Source of the DNA: Leptospira paudalimensis
GTDB lineage: Bacteria > Spirochaetota > Leptospiria > Leptospirales > Leptospiraceae
Assembly (NCBI RefSeq): GCF_026151345.1
Contig: NZ_JAMQPR010000001.1
Coordinates: 2,090,676-2,154,675 of the forward strand
DNA length: 64,000 bases
Reading direction: 5' to 3'
Part shown: in pieces, positions 18,602 to 28,608 of the stretch
Layout of the letters: every line of letters starts with the position of its first letter
Numbering within the stretch: the stretch's first letter is position 1
Program-made: the position numbers and the translations under genes
The notes under the pieces: generated by a model
Databases searched by the model: none
What the model saw: only the letters and a program-made list of their open reading frames with translations
What the model was told of the DNA's origin: nothing

Positions 18602-18936
18602 TCGCAGATTTCCTGAATCCGTTTACACTGTCTTCTGACAAGGAAAGGTAAAATCCGAAAAAAAGCAAGTATGTAAGGGTTTTGGTTGTGAAAAAACATT
18701 AAAAGAGACATAATCTGAAATTTTTTCTGAACTTTCTTAGTTGAAACTTAGTCTCAAATAAACTGCAAATTACCGCCAAACAAATGTTATGAAATTTGAA
18801 ATAGGAAAGTCTGAATGCATTCAGAATGAGGAATCAAAGGGAAATACCGAATGCTTTGGTAGGAAGGGACAAAAAAAAAGGCCCTGATTTTGACATCGAA
18901 GGGCCCTAAAAACCAGACTTACACAATTTAGCCTAG
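18602..18936. other. Intergenic region upstream of the act operon
   Basis: No gene is seen in these 335 bp. They should hold the act promoter, but I could not assign -10/-35 boxes confidently. A perfect 14-bp palindrome CTGAATGCATTCAG lies at 18811-18824, about 210 bp before actA, and a terminator for the preceding glycosyltransferase gene occupies the far end. Confidence 0.5.
18871..18906 (-). terminator. Rho-independent terminator of the GT39 gene
   Basis: Read on the minus strand, GGCCCT and AGGGCC-type arms (18900-18905 and 18880-18885) form a 6-bp GC-rich stem with a 14-nt loop, followed immediately by nine T residues. It lies 30 bp after the glycosyltransferase stop codon. Confidence 0.8.
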
Positions 18937-20643
18937 TTATACTTTCGAGTTTTTAAATGATTTCCCCTGCATTTTTTTCACCCAAACCAAAGAAATTTTC
19001 TTCGTGACCAGGTTTCTTGTCTCTTTTTTGAGAAAAGCGATCGTAGGTGTTGCCACTTTGAAGGATTCTTTTTCCATTACAGGTATGATTTGGTATTCTG
19101 AACCCACCATCTCTTGCAATTGTGGTAACTTTTCAGATGGGAGTACAAGGAGTCGTTCCGATTTTTCAGCCCACAACCGATCCAATTTTTCCTTATCATA
19201 GATATTTCTAAAATTTCGTTCGGCATAAAACCCATAGGAACGTTTCGAATTGGACATCCAGAAGGTATATAGGACTGGCTCATTTGGTTCTAATTCTTTT
19301 ATCTTCGCTCCAAATTCCCTGGAAGGTTGGAAACTTGTGAGGAGTGGATAAAATTGTAAACTAATCGCACTAAAAAACAAAGTCGCACCAACAAGGGTCA
19401 GTAAGATTTCCAATGGAATGAGTTGTGCAGAAAGTAAAATGAAAAGGATCCCAATGGCTCCGAATACATAATACAAAATCCCAACATCGGATACAAATAC
19501 AGGGAAGAGAAAATACCCTACCAAATACACAATCCCTGCAATGAGAAACGAGGGACGTAACCTTGTCACATTGGATTGAAACAAACTCTCTTCCATGATT
19601 TTCCCGAAGTACAAAGCAGCACCAGGTAATACCCAATAGGTATATTGTGGAAGTGGGTATCTGGAAAACGAGATGAGGAACAAAAAGAGAAACACCCAAA
19701 AAGGAATCACAAAATCCACTTCTTTGTATTCATTGGCGCGGATCTTACGTAGGATTTCTTTCCAACCCAATGTTTTGGTATATTGGTAAGAATGAAAAAT
19801 CAGGTAAATGACCATAGGCAAAAGCCCACTAAAGAAAGCCCATGAAAAGGATTTATAAAAATAAAATGGATCAAACTTCACATCATACATCTCGCGATAA
19901 AAACGACCAAAGGATTGGATCCATAAAAAGAAAACGGGCCCGTATGAGTTGAAGTTTTTGAATAAGAAAAAACACCAGAGTGCTGGAAGTGATGCCAATA
20001 CAAAAATCCCAGTGGGGATTCTCATCGAGAGTAAAAGTTTCCAATCCCTTCGGAATAAGATATCCCCTCCAATCGATATGGCTGGAATGACAACGGAGAT
20101 GGGACCTTTGGTGATAAATCCCATCGACATCATAAGATACATCAGGTAAAAATAATTGGGATTTTGTTTTTTACCTAAATAATAAAAATGATATGTGAAT
20201 ACAAGATACGCCGTGAGATACACATCGATTTTGGGATCCACCACCATCGCATATACACCAGGTGCGAGGAGATACGCAATGGAAGCGAGGTAACCTTGCC
20301 TCTCCTTTCCACCAGAAAGTATGGTGATTCGGTAAATCGAATAAACGGAGAGTAAACTTACAAAAATCGCTGGGATTCGAAAGGCGATGTTACTAATACC
20401 AAAGAAAAAAAACGAAGTGGCAATGGTCCAAAACGTAAGGATGGGTTTATCCAAATACCTTCTTCCATTATCAATGAGTGTGAAAAAATCATTCGAAAGG
20501 ACGAGTTCACGGCTGATCCCCGCATACTGCGCGCTATCGATATCAATCACATCCAGTGGTAAAGTAAACAAGATCGGCAAAGATGCCATCAGTAACAAAA
20601 TACGATAAAAGATGCGTTCCGAAGGAGAAAGTGATTCTTTCAT
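18937..20643 (-). CDS. GT39/ArnT-like glycosyltransferase, polytopic
   Basis: A 568-aa membrane protein with about twelve hydrophobic helices and a soluble C-terminal part. The first periplasmic loop carries LPLDVIDIDSAQYAGISREL near residue 30, with the acidic pair that is catalytic in the GT39/ArnT-PMT family, followed by GRRYLDKPILTFW (substrate loop). Such enzymes move a sugar from a polyprenyl phosphate donor to lipid A, a lipid or a protein outside the inner membrane. The acceptor is unknown. Its ATG overlaps the stop of the upstream Cys-rich lipoprotein gene (ATGA), so the two are co-translated; a terminator follows. Confidence 0.85.
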   Translation of the reverse strand: MKESLSPSERIFYRILLLMASLPILFTLPLDVIDIDSAQYAGISRELVLSNDFFTLIDNGRRYLDKPILTFWTIATSFFFFGISNIAFRIPAIFVSLLSVYSIYRITILSGGKERQGYLASIAYLLAPGVYAMVVDPKIDVYLTAYLVFTYHFYYLGKKQNPNYFYLMYLMMSMGFITKGPISVVIPAISIGGDILFRRDWKLLLSMRIPTGIFVLASLPALWCFFLFKNFNSYGPVFFLWIQSFGRFYREMYDVKFDPFYFYKSFSWAFFSGLLPMVIYLIFHSYQYTKTLGWKEILRKIRANEYKEVDFVIPFWVFLFLFLISFSRYPLPQYTYWVLPGAALYFGKIMEESLFQSNVTRLRPSFLIAGIVYLVGYFLFPVFVSDVGILYYVFGAIGILFILLSAQLIPLEILLTLVGATLFFSAISLQFYPLLTSFQPSREFGAKIKELEPNEPVLYTFWMSNSKRSYGFYAERNFRNIYDKEKLDRLWAEKSERLLVLPSEKLPQLQEMVGSEYQIIPVMEKESFKVATPTIAFLKKETRNLVTKKISLVWVKKMQGKSFKNSKV

Positions 20644-20927
20644 TCAAACGTTCCTATTTGAACTAAACATTGGCCAAATCCTTTACAGGAATTTGGTTCT
20701 TGGTCAAAACACTGGAGGATATCACTATTGTGAGTGGTACATCCGTCCATACATTGGATCCTACCTGTGCGTTTTACATCAGGTGCCAAAGTGAGTTTGA
20801 GTTCCTCTTCTGTACATGTGACAAATTTTTCACATGCTAATTGGCATTTTTGTTCCACTATGTCTTGGCAATTAGAACCAAACAAAACCAAACATAAAAC
20901 CAATATCCATTTACTTTGTTGTTTCAC
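20640..20927 (-). CDS. Small Cys-rich lipoprotein
   Basis: A 95-aa protein with a signal peptide ending LVLFGSNC (lipobox cysteine at about residue 20). The mature part has eight cysteines in the order [26 protein letters not shown] and CKGFGQC, spaced as a likely disulfide-bonded helical domain. I believe it belongs to a Leptospira-type Cys-rich lipoprotein group, but the family name cannot be confirmed here. Its 5' end overlaps rlmN by 17 bp and its 3' end overlaps the GT39 gene by 4 bp, so the three are read together. Probably outer-membrane or periplasmic. Confidence 0.75.
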   Translation of the reverse strand: MKQQSKWILVLCLVLFGSNCQDIVEQKCQLACEKFVTCTEEELKLTLAPDVKRTGRIQCMDGCTTHNSDILQCFDQEPNSCKGFGQCLVQIGTFE

Positions 20928-21972
20928 TTCGAATTCCTTTGAGTGCTAACATCCCACAGGCACCATTGATGTCCCTTCCAGGACTACGGCGATTGAGGAT
21001 GGGAGCTGTCGTTTTAGCTTTGAGATGCATTACAAATTCTTTGACTTCATCATCGGTTGGTCTACGCCATCCCGTAAAATCAGTGTTTAACGGAATTACA
21101 TTGATCTTACATTTATTCACCGACCTTGCAATTTTTGCCAGCCGTTCCGCATTGTCACGACCCATGTTTACATCTGGTATCATCACATATTCAAACGTGA
21201 TGGCACGGTCGAGTTCCTTCGTGAAACGTTTTGCTGCATCGATGAGTTTTTCCAAGGGATGTTTATCATTCACATCCATCACAGAAGAACGTGCATTAGG
21301 ATTAGGATGGTTTAGTGAAATTGCAAAATTAAAAGGTTCTTTGTTCTCAATGAAACGATTGATCCCAGTTGTGACACCAGCAGTTGAGATGGTGATCCTA
21401 AGGGCACCAAGTCCAAAGGCATCTTGGTCGCGTAGGATATGGGCAGCTTTCATCACACTGAAATAATTGTGCATGGGCTCCCCCATTCCCATAAACACGA
21501 TGTTTGTGGCACGGTCACCTACGAGGCGCTCCACTTGCAAGACTTGGTCTAGGATCTGCCAAGTGTGTAAATTACCTTTGTATTCCAAAAGGCCAGTGGC
21601 ACAAAATTTACAATTGAGGGTACACCCAATTTGGGAAGAAATACAAATGGTTTTACGACCGCCGTCACCTGAAGGGATCCAAACTGCTTCAATCTCTTTG
21701 TTTTCGCCTACGTAAAATGTAAACTTACGAGTCCCATCATCTTTGGAAACCAGATCACGGCCAATTTCAATTTCTGGATAGGATGTATGTTGTTTTAACT
21801 TTTCCCTAACTTCTTTCGAGAGGGTTGTAAATTGGTCGATCGTCGTATAACGACTCTTATAAATTCCAGTATAAATCTGTGCTGCTCGGTATTTTTCAAG
21901 ACCTAAGGAAACACAGATCTCTTCTAGTTCTTTTTTGGTTTTCCCTTTGAGAACCGGTATTTCCTCTTTCAT
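20911..21972 (-). CDS. rlmN: Dual-specificity RNA methyltransferase RlmN (23S rRNA A2503 / tRNA A37)
   Basis: A 353-aa radical-SAM enzyme. The [4Fe-4S] motif [11 protein letters not shown] (CxxxCxxC) is near residue 125, GMGEPMHNY near 190 is the GGEP-like SAM motif, and [11 protein letters not shown] near the end holds the second catalytic Cys that forms the methyl-transfer intermediate. RlmN makes 2-methyladenosine at A2503 of 23S rRNA and A37 of some tRNAs. The ATG at 21972 with AAGGA 8-9 bases upstream is preferred to a TTG 54 bp earlier; the resulting length fits the family. Confidence 0.93.
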   Translation of the reverse strand: MKEEIPVLKGKTKKELEEICVSLGLEKYRAAQIYTGIYKSRYTTIDQFTTLSKEVREKLKQHTSYPEIEIGRDLVSKDDGTRKFTFYVGENKEIEAVWIPSGDGGRKTICISSQIGCTLNCKFCATGLLEYKGNLHTWQILDQVLQVERLVGDRATNIVFMGMGEPMHNYFSVMKAAHILRDQDAFGLGALRITISTAGVTTGINRFIENKEPFNFAISLNHPNPNARSSVMDVNDKHPLEKLIDAAKRFTKELDRAITFEYVMIPDVNMGRDNAERLAKIARSVNKCKINVIPLNTDFTGWRRPTDDEVKEFVMHLKAKTTAPILNRRSPGRDINGACGMLALKGIRSETTK

Positions 21973-22185
21973 TGTGTAGGTCCTTTCACCATTAGCCAAT
22001 CTTTTCTTTGCCACCTTACGGGACAAGAAATTACACTCTTTCTAAAAGTCTTACTCCAAAAAGCCCTGTAGAACAAGTCTAAATTCACAGAATCGTCACA
22101 AAGTCGGTAGATTCTTTCGAAGAAATGGACATTGACTTAGTGGACATGATTCAAAAGCCTAGTCGTTAGTGAGGAAAATACACGC

Positions 22186-23505
22186 ATGAATAGCGATGCC
22201 TTTATGGAATACGCCTTTATCGTCATGGTCGCACTGATCGGTATTGAAATTTTTGTTTCGTATATGAAGGGCAAACAGTTTTACCGATTGAATGTTCTTA
22301 TAGCTGATGTTAGCACAGGTGTGATCTTTGCACTTGTTGGGGTTGTCATCTTACTTGGGGCTTTATATGTTTACGACATCATTGAAAAGAATTACTCTTT
22401 ATCTGCCCTTGGTTATCATTTTTTCCCACTGGCAAGTCCATTCCAATTTTCACCTAGTTTTGTTGTGAATTGGCATGCACTCGGTGCCTGGACATTTTCT
22501 GTTGTTTTGGCTGATTTTATCTATTACTGGTTTCACAGGCATTGCCATGAGATTAATCTTTTCTGGGCAACCCATGTAACCCACCATTCCACACAAGAAA
22601 TGAACCTTTCGGTTGCTTTCCGCGGAAATGGATTACAACGAATTTTTGAATATATGTATTTTCTTGTGATGGCTCTCCTGGGTATCCCATGGGCTATGTT
22701 TTTACTGAGCCACAGAATTCTAAAAGTGTACCAATTTGTGGTTCACACACGTTTCATTGGCAAGTTAGGATTTTTAGAAGAGTTTATGGTAACCCCTTCG
22801 AACCACCGTGTCCACCACGGAACACAAAGAAAATATCTGGATCGTAATCACGGTGGAATCTTTATCATTTGGGACCGGATGTTTGGTTCCTTCGAATGGG
22901 AAACCGACGAACCGATTTACGGTTTAACAAAACCAGTAAACTCATTTAATCCAATCACAGTCAACTTACACGTGTTTAAGGATATGTTTTTCCAAATCTT
23001 TAAATGTAAGTCGATTGGAGATGTGTTTAAAACCATTTTTGGACCTCCAGGTTGGAAACCAACTTACTTACAAACTCCAGATGATGTCTTTAAAGAACCT
23101 GCTTATACAGAAAAATATGATCCAAAACCTCCAATGGGTGTGATGGTCTATGTGGCTTTACAAGCGGCAGTTCTTATGGCTGTGGGACTCGTAATTTGGA
23201 AAGTAGCAAAAATCAATTTAGAACAAGATATGACCATACTTGGTATTTTATCCGCTGTCATTATCTTTAGTTTGTTTTCGATTGATCGGACGATGGAGAT
23301 GAAACGTTGGTCAAGAAGGACGGAGGTAGTGCGAAATGTACTTTTTATCTTTGCGTTTGTTCTCACACTACTTTACTCCAACATTCCAAACATAGCGATG
23401 TTTGCAATCCCTCTCATTGGCCTTTCGCTTGTATCCTTATTATGGATCATCATCAAACGAAAGACATTCTTTGATTTGAGTAATATTTCTAATACTTGGT
23501 ATTAG
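22186..23505 (+). CDS. Sterol desaturase/fatty acid hydroxylase family protein
   Basis: A 439-aa membrane-bound diiron enzyme. Four or five helices in the N-terminal half flank the His clusters: HRHCHE near residue 122, HVTHHS near 132 and NHRVHHG near 208, followed by LDRNHGGIFIIWDRMFGS. These eight or so histidines bind the diiron site in the FAH superfamily. The C-terminal 150 residues add three more hydrophobic segments (about 330-420). Substrates in the family include sterols, alkylglycerols and fatty acids; for a spirochaete a lipid hydroxylase or alkylglycerol monooxygenase-like role is likelier than sterol work. GAGGAAA lies before the ATG. Its 3' end overlaps that of the next, convergent gene by 17 bp. 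Confidence 0.87.
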   Translation: MNSDAFMEYAFIVMVALIGIEIFVSYMKGKQFYRLNVLIADVSTGVIFALVGVVILLGALYVYDIIEKNYSLSALGYHFFPLASPFQFSPSFVVNWHALGAWTFSVVLADFIYYWFHRHCHEINLFWATHVTHHSTQEMNLSVAFRGNGLQRIFEYMYFLVMALLGIPWAMFLLSHRILKVYQFVVHTRFIGKLGFLEEFMVTPSNHRVHHGTQRKYLDRNHGGIFIIWDRMFGSFEWETDEPIYGLTKPVNSFNPITVNLHVFKDMFFQIFKCKSIGDVFKTIFGPPGWKPTYLQTPDDVFKEPAYTEKYDPKPPMGVMVYVALQAAVLMAVGLVIWKVAKINLEQDMTILGILSAVIIFSLFSIDRTMEMKRWSRRTEVVRNVLFIFAFVLTLLYSNIPNIAMFAIPLIGLSLVSLLWIIIKRKTFFDLSNISNTWY

Positions 23506-25483
23506 ATTTTATTGATTGTAAGACGGATTCCGAAGGGAACAATTTGTTCGACTTTAGGAGTTCGTCTCCCATATTCAAATAGGCTTTTGTTTTCTCCGCA
23601 TGTTTGCTACAGAGATTTATGTCTTTGTAACAAAGTCCTAAATCCACAAATGGTTCTTTGATGGTTTTTGTTTCCCCTTGTCCACCTGATACCGATTGGT
23701 AGTATAAAAAATCATCCTCAATCCAACCGAAGATATTTCCATATGCAAAATAAGCAGAGGACCCTTTTACCTTCCGTAAATCTCGGCCCATCACACTGAA
23801 ATAAACCTCTCTTTCCATAAAACCAAGGATGGTTGGGATTACATCGAGTTGGGATGTGATGTCTTCCCTTAACTCTGGTTTGATTTTCCCTGGAGCATAA
23901 ATGAGGAGAGGGACATTTCGATCTTCATAATAATTGAGGAACCGATGGTGGCTATGATCGGATACAAAAAAGAAAATTGTATCTTTAAAATAAGGAGCTT
24001 TTTTTGCCTTCTCCATGTATTCAGCAAGTGCAAAGTCAGCGTAATGCAGAACATTTAAGTATTCGCTGTCTTGTGTGTCTTTTCCAAACAATCTGTATTT
24101 TTCATCTGGGACTTTGTATGGGTAATGAGTTGTACCTGTATGGATTACGGAAACGATAGGTTTTTCTGGACTCACATTTAACAGACGTTTGTGCATTGCT
24201 TCTAGTGATGCTTCGTCTAAATAACTCCAAGGCCCTGTTTTGTATTCTGGATTTTTTTCTAACTCTTGTTTTCCAACCAGTGTATCAAATCCCCAATGGT
24301 ACATGATACTACCCTTGTTATTAAAGCTTAAATCAGTTCCTGTTACAAAAAGAGTTTGGTACCCAATGGTTTTGGCAATGTTCCCTAGGCCTGAAAACCT
24401 GTTTAGGATTTGTGGAGTTCTCACGGCAGTGAGACCTGGCCTGTCGGGGATTCCTCCCATCAGTGCCATGAGTCCATTTGTCGTTCGTCCTCCGCTTGCA
24501 AAAAAATGCGTAAAGAACATCCCTTGGCGGATGAGTTGGTTGAAATACGGAGTGACTACTTTTCCTTCTACCTTTCCTGATCCAATGATATCAATGAACT
24601 TTCCAGTCCAACCTTCGAGAACAATGACAACAATATGAGGCAAAGGTTTTTTAGAAGTGAAGTTTGTTTTACGAAGGAGTGGATACTCTTCTGAAACAAA
24701 CTCAGCTCCTGGATACGAAACTTCTTTTCTCACAATGGTAGTTGCATCCGATAATTTCATCGCATGCCGATCGTCAACCTTAGTCATTTTGAGATCTGTG
24801 ATGACTGTAAATCCTGGGTTTAAAACCAAATCATTCGTAATTGTTTCTTTAGTGATGATGGCATCACTTGTCCGAAGTGGACTTGTTTGGATTCCTCCTC
24901 GAATGCCAAGAACAAGTAAAGCTAACACAAGTAGGAATTGAAGACCAGCCCATTTGTAATGGATGTTCACATGTGAGTAAGGAAATTTGGATTGGATTTT
25001 ATAAATCCCAAATCCAATTCCAAAAATGATGAGTAATCCCAGTAAAAACAAAAATGGATTTTGGGAAAAAGCAGAGCCCACAAGTGGTAACATCTCGAAA
25101 CCTAAATAAGCAAAAGCTTCATACCCCAAATGTTTGTTCCCATTCTCATAATATATCAAATCGGCGATCAGTAAAAAGAGAAGTAAGATAATAAAAACAA
25201 CAGGTATTGTCCGCCAAACTGCTCGATACCAACGATTCCGATTTAGAAAATGAAATGTGGAATAAACAAGACTAAATCCAAGTAACACACATAATACGGA
25301 AATGTCAAAACGTGCACCTTTTGCAAATGCCTTCAGAATGATCCAAAATGATTTATCATTCATCCGATAGGAATACATCAGAAAAAAAGCGACGCGGTAA
25401 ATAGTTAAAAATACAATTCCGAGTCCAGCAAGTAACAGGTGGAAACGGATATAAAAAGGGACATGGGTTAAGAATTTTTTCAT
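23489..25483 (-). CDS. LTA synthase-like sulfatase-fold phosphoglycerol transferase
   Basis: A 664-aa protein with five N-terminal helices (about 1-205) and a periplasmic alkaline-phosphatase/sulfatase domain (about 270-600). Motifs seen are VVIVLEGWTGKFID (metal Glu), FASGGRTTNGLMALMGG (nucleophile Thr), TGTTHYPYKVPD and FFVSDHSHHRF (metal Asp-His). The layout is that of LtaS and of OpgB/CptA-like phosphoglycerol or phosphoethanolamine transferases. Leptospires have no lipoteichoic acid, so the acceptor is probably a glucan, lipid or LPS; that is inference. It converges with the hydroxylase gene and overlaps its 3' end. Confidence 0.87.
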   Translation of the reverse strand: MKKFLTHVPFYIRFHLLLAGLGIVFLTIYRVAFFLMYSYRMNDKSFWIILKAFAKGARFDISVLCVLLGFSLVYSTFHFLNRNRWYRAVWRTIPVVFIILLLFLLIADLIYYENGNKHLGYEAFAYLGFEMLPLVGSAFSQNPFLFLLGLLIIFGIGFGIYKIQSKFPYSHVNIHYKWAGLQFLLVLALLVLGIRGGIQTSPLRTSDAIITKETITNDLVLNPGFTVITDLKMTKVDDRHAMKLSDATTIVRKEVSYPGAEFVSEEYPLLRKTNFTSKKPLPHIVVIVLEGWTGKFIDIIGSGKVEGKVVTPYFNQLIRQGMFFTHFFASGGRTTNGLMALMGGIPDRPGLTAVRTPQILNRFSGLGNIAKTIGYQTLFVTGTDLSFNNKGSIMYHWGFDTLVGKQELEKNPEYKTGPWSYLDEASLEAMHKRLLNVSPEKPIVSVIHTGTTHYPYKVPDEKYRLFGKDTQDSEYLNVLHYADFALAEYMEKAKKAPYFKDTIFFFVSDHSHHRFLNYYEDRNVPLLIYAPGKIKPELREDITSQLDVIPTILGFMEREVYFSVMGRDLRKVKGSSAYFAYGNIFGWIEDDFLYYQSVSGGQGETKTIKEPFVDLGLCYKDINLCSKHAEKTKAYLNMGDELLKSNKLFPSESVLQSIKSNTKY

Positions 25484-25544
25484 AGAGGAATCAACTTATA
25501 AAATTTAAACAATCAAATGGACTTTTTGTGCCATTCAGAAAGGG

Positions 25545-26789
25545 TTATGGTTTTCCCAATTTGTAAATGATACCAGATTGGTAATCAGCCACAAAAATTT
25601 CGCCATCGCTGTCTTTGCCAAAGGTTGGGATGAGTAGGTTCCACTTTCCAAGTGCGATGGTTTCTGTAATTTTTTGGTTGGTTCCAGGTTTAGGCACATC
25701 AATAGCCCAAATTTTTCCTTGGATAAAATCACCAAAAACATATTTTCCTTTTAACTCAGGGATAGAAGAACCTGTATACACATACCCACCAGTAATGGAT
25801 TGTCCTTCTTCACGGCCATATTCATAAAATGGAGGTTGGTACAAAGAAGGATTACATCCATCTGTAAAACAATGGAAACCTTCTGTTTGGTTCCATCCAT
25901 AATTTTTTCCCGCAAGGATGATATCCACTTCTTCAAAGGCATCTTGTCCTACATCAGCGGCAATCAAACGACCGTCAGGTGAAAAACTCATCTTCCAAGG
26001 GTTACGAATCCCATAGGCAAAAATTTCAGGTAAGTAACCAGGTTTTCCAAGGAAAGGATTGTCTTTTGGAATGGAATATGGTTTTTTCCCTTCTACATCT
26101 GGCGCAGGAGAAATGCGTAAGATAGAACCAAGTAATGTGTTTGGATTTTGTCCGTTGTTTTTTGGATCGGCCCTCCATCCTCCATCACCAAGACCGATGT
26201 ACAAATACCCATCAGGACCAAAGCCGATTTGGCCTCCATTATGGTTTGGATATGGTTGTTCGACTTGCAATAACACACGTTCGTTTTTTAGAACCATGGA
26301 TTCATATGAATTGGGATTTTCCACTATCCATTCGGCAATTACAGTCATATCTTTACCTGCAGAAGAGATAACCGTATGGGAATACAACTTTGGTTCTTTC
26401 GGATAATTGGGGTGGAATGTTAAACCAAGTAGACCTTCTTCACTATCAGTGATGACAGCAAATTTATGTAACACTCGTTTGTTTTTTTTATCTCTGTCAA
26501 AAAGAATGAGGTCCCCTGCTTTTTCCAAAATAAACATAAACGGACTTTCTGAAGGTGGAAACTGAATGTCGGTTGGTTCTTTGACCTTTACCACTTCCGT
26601 TAGTGAAATCGTTAGTTGTTTGCGGAGAGCATCAGGTCCAATAAAGATTGGTTTGGATCCTAAAACTTTGCCGTCTGTTTCATATTTCTTATTGAATGTT
26701 TTTAATATCTTTCTGCCTAAATCATCACATGCAAGAGAAGATAGGGATACGGTAAAAAAGGACAAGGTTAATAAGATTTGGATTTTCAT
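25545..26789 (-). CDS. PQQ-dependent aldose sugar dehydrogenase family lipoprotein
   Basis: A 414-aa beta-propeller protein of the glucose/sorbosone dehydrogenase type. The signal peptide MKIQILLTLSFFTVSLSSLAC ends in a lipobox. Family landmarks follow: GLLGLTFHPNYP near 120, NHNGGQIGFGPDGYLYIGLG near 180, YGIRNPWKMSFSP near 260 and the closing VADYQSGIIYKL. Relatives oxidise aldoses in the periplasm using PQQ and calcium. The ATG at 26789 has AAGGAG ten bases upstream; a longer N-terminus would be hydrophilic and is rejected. Whether this organism makes PQQ cannot be seen here. Confidence 0.85.
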   Translation of the reverse strand: MKIQILLTLSFFTVSLSSLACDDLGRKILKTFNKKYETDGKVLGSKPIFIGPDALRKQLTISLTEVVKVKEPTDIQFPPSESPFMFILEKAGDLILFDRDKKNKRVLHKFAVITDSEEGLLGLTFHPNYPKEPKLYSHTVISSAGKDMTVIAEWIVENPNSYESMVLKNERVLLQVEQPYPNHNGGQIGFGPDGYLYIGLGDGGWRADPKNNGQNPNTLLGSILRISPAPDVEGKKPYSIPKDNPFLGKPGYLPEIFAYGIRNPWKMSFSPDGRLIAADVGQDAFEEVDIILAGKNYGWNQTEGFHCFTDGCNPSLYQPPFYEYGREEGQSITGGYVYTGSSIPELKGKYVFGDFIQGKIWAIDVPKPGTNQKITETIALGKWNLLIPTFGKDSDGEIFVADYQSGIIYKLGKP

Positions 26790-26859
26790 ACTAGGGTTTC
26801 TCCTTTTAGGATAATTCGCTTGGATTTGTATCCGCAATCAAAAAACTTTGGAAACTGTG

Positions 26860-27162
26860 ATGAAACTATTTTCCCTCATTTGTATTCCCATATTCTTTTT
26901 ATTTGCTTATTTGCAATTGAACGATCCAGATCCGTATTTATGGTTTCCGCTCTATGCAATCGTAGGAATCCTTGCTACTGTTCGTTTTTTCCGTCGATTG
27001 CCAAGATGGGTGGGAATTGTTCTCATTCCCTTGTATTTGGTTCTATCAGTATTTTATATGACCGAAGCACCTTATTTTGGAATGGAAGTGGAAGAAGTGA
27101 GAGAAAGCCTTGGCCTACTCATCGCAAGTGTAAGCCTCTGGGTTCTGGTATTGAAACGATAA
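26860..27162 (+). CDS. TMEM220-like small membrane protein
   Basis: A 100-aa protein with three or four helices. The signature after the first helix, YLQLNDPDPYLWFPLYA, matches the transmembrane 220 family, whose function is unknown. The ATG at 26860 (MKLFSLIC) is preferred to a TTG four codons earlier. The gene is divergent from the sugar dehydrogenase and convergent with sufB, 16 bp from its end. Confidence 0.8.
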   Translation: MKLFSLICIPIFFLFAYLQLNDPDPYLWFPLYAIVGILATVRFFRRLPRWVGIVLIPLYLVLSVFYMTEAPYFGMEVEEVRESLGLLIASVSLWVLVLKR

Positions 27163-27178
27163 ACCTTGTTTTGGTTTT

Positions 27179-28573
27179 TTAAGTTTCGGAGATGACTTTT
27201 CCGTCTTCCAGGATCATTCGAATGAGTTTTGTCATCTCAACCGAATATTCTACATCTAAGTGTTTGGTGACCCCTTCACAAAAGCCATTGATGATGAGTA
27301 GTTTTGCATCGTCTTCTGACATACCTCGAGACTGAAGGTAAAACAATTGGTCATCATCAATTTTGGAAACAGTCGCTTCGTAGTTGAGAGTTCCCTCTTC
27401 CCCTGACACATCGTTGTATGGATAAGCATGAGACTGGGAACGGTTGTCCATCATAAGACCATCACATTTGATGTGGCTGTACGATCCTTTACTGGATGGT
27501 TCAAATTTAACTAGACCTCGGTAAGAATTGATCCCTCCGTCAAGGGCAACCCCTTTTGCTAAAATATTGGACCTTGTGTTTTTTCCCACATGGATGATCC
27601 GGGCTCCCGTGTCTTGCACTTGGCCATTCCCAGCAAATGCGAGTGAAAGTACATCTCCCGTGGAATGATCCCCTTGTAAGATGATCCCTGGGTATTTGAT
27701 GGTATTGGCGCCAATATTACAATCAGTCCATGTGATGTGAGCTGCCTCTTCGCATAACCCACGTTTCACTGTCCAATTATACATATTCTTTTTCCAGTTT
27801 TGGATGGTGGTATAGAAGATTTTAGAATTCTTTTTAGCAACCAGTTCCACAACAGCTGTGTGGAAATTCGTACCCTTATCTTGGACAGAAGTACAACCTT
27901 CACTGTATTCCAAATGGGCACCTTCATCTGCAATGAGAAGAGTGCGTTCGTATTGTCCAGAACTAGCAGCTGTTACTTTGAAATATGCCTGAAGCGGCAT
28001 AGGAGTTTTCACTCCTTTCGGAATGTAAGCAAATGACCCACCACTAAAAACACAAGAGTTGAGGGCTGAGAATTTATTATCACCAATGGTAACAACAGTT
28101 CCCAAATACTCGCGAACGAGTTCTGGGTATTCGCGGATGGCAGTATCAATGTCACAAAAAATAATTCCCAAATCAGTGAGTTCCTTTTTGACATTGGCAT
28201 AAATGGTTTCGGAATCGTTCATTGTCTCGATTCCTGCTAAGTATTTCCGTTCGTGTTCAGGGATTCCTAGTTTTTCAAAACTACGGAGAATTTCCGGATC
28301 CACTTCATCCCATGATTTTTTCTTTTTCTGGTTGGAACCTACATAATGTACATAATCATCAATGTTGATTTGGAACTGAGGGATAAAACCCCAGGTTGGC
28401 ATTGGTTTTTGTTCATACACCTCAAAGGCTCTCAGACGAAATTCGACAAGCCATGTCGGTTCCTTTTTGATATGGGAGATGGACTCTACAACCTTTCGTG
28501 TCAAACCCTTCGGAAAATTATCAGCTTGGTAAAATTCGACATTCGGTTTTTCTATGTTTGTTGTAGATTCCAT
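27179..28573 (-). CDS. sufB: Fe-S cluster assembly scaffold SufB
   Basis: A 464-aa protein of the SufB/SufD beta-helix family. [20 protein letters not shown] near residue 160 and [20 protein letters not shown] near 235 are conserved SufB segments; [20 protein letters not shown] near 415 and the late Asp/His residues form the cluster-building face. SufB scaffolds assembly of iron-sulfur clusters with SufC and SufD. No sufC or sufD is adjacent, so it is detached from the usual suf operon. The second ATG (28573) has GGGAG five bases upstream and is preferred over the ATG at 28585. The gene lies 35 bp after ahpC on the same strand and is likely co-transcribed. Confidence 0.93.
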   Translation of the reverse strand: MESTTNIEKPNVEFYQADNFPKGLTRKVVESISHIKKEPTWLVEFRLRAFEVYEQKPMPTWGFIPQFQINIDDYVHYVGSNQKKKKSWDEVDPEILRSFEKLGIPEHERKYLAGIETMNDSETIYANVKKELTDLGIIFCDIDTAIREYPELVREYLGTVVTIGDNKFSALNSCVFSGGSFAYIPKGVKTPMPLQAYFKVTAASSGQYERTLLIADEGAHLEYSEGCTSVQDKGTNFHTAVVELVAKKNSKIFYTTIQNWKKNMYNWTVKRGLCEEAAHITWTDCNIGANTIKYPGIILQGDHSTGDVLSLAFAGNGQVQDTGARIIHVGKNTRSNILAKGVALDGGINSYRGLVKFEPSSKGSYSHIKCDGLMMDNRSQSHAYPYNDVSGEEGTLNYEATVSKIDDDQLFYLQSRGMSEDDAKLLIINGFCEGVTKHLDVEYSVEMTKLIRMILEDGKVISET

Positions 28574-28608
28574 TGGTTCTCCCATTTTCTCATTTAGAGA
28601 AATTGCAA

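Noticed and set aside
22138..22166. TTGAC-like box before the hydroxylase gene as a promoter
   Set aside because: No matching -10 at 16-18 bp; could not support a promoter call.
22130..22170. Very short plus-strand frame (MDIDLVDMIQKPSRR) before the hydroxylase gene
   Set aside because: Too short, with no clear ribosome site; may be chance in the 5' leader.
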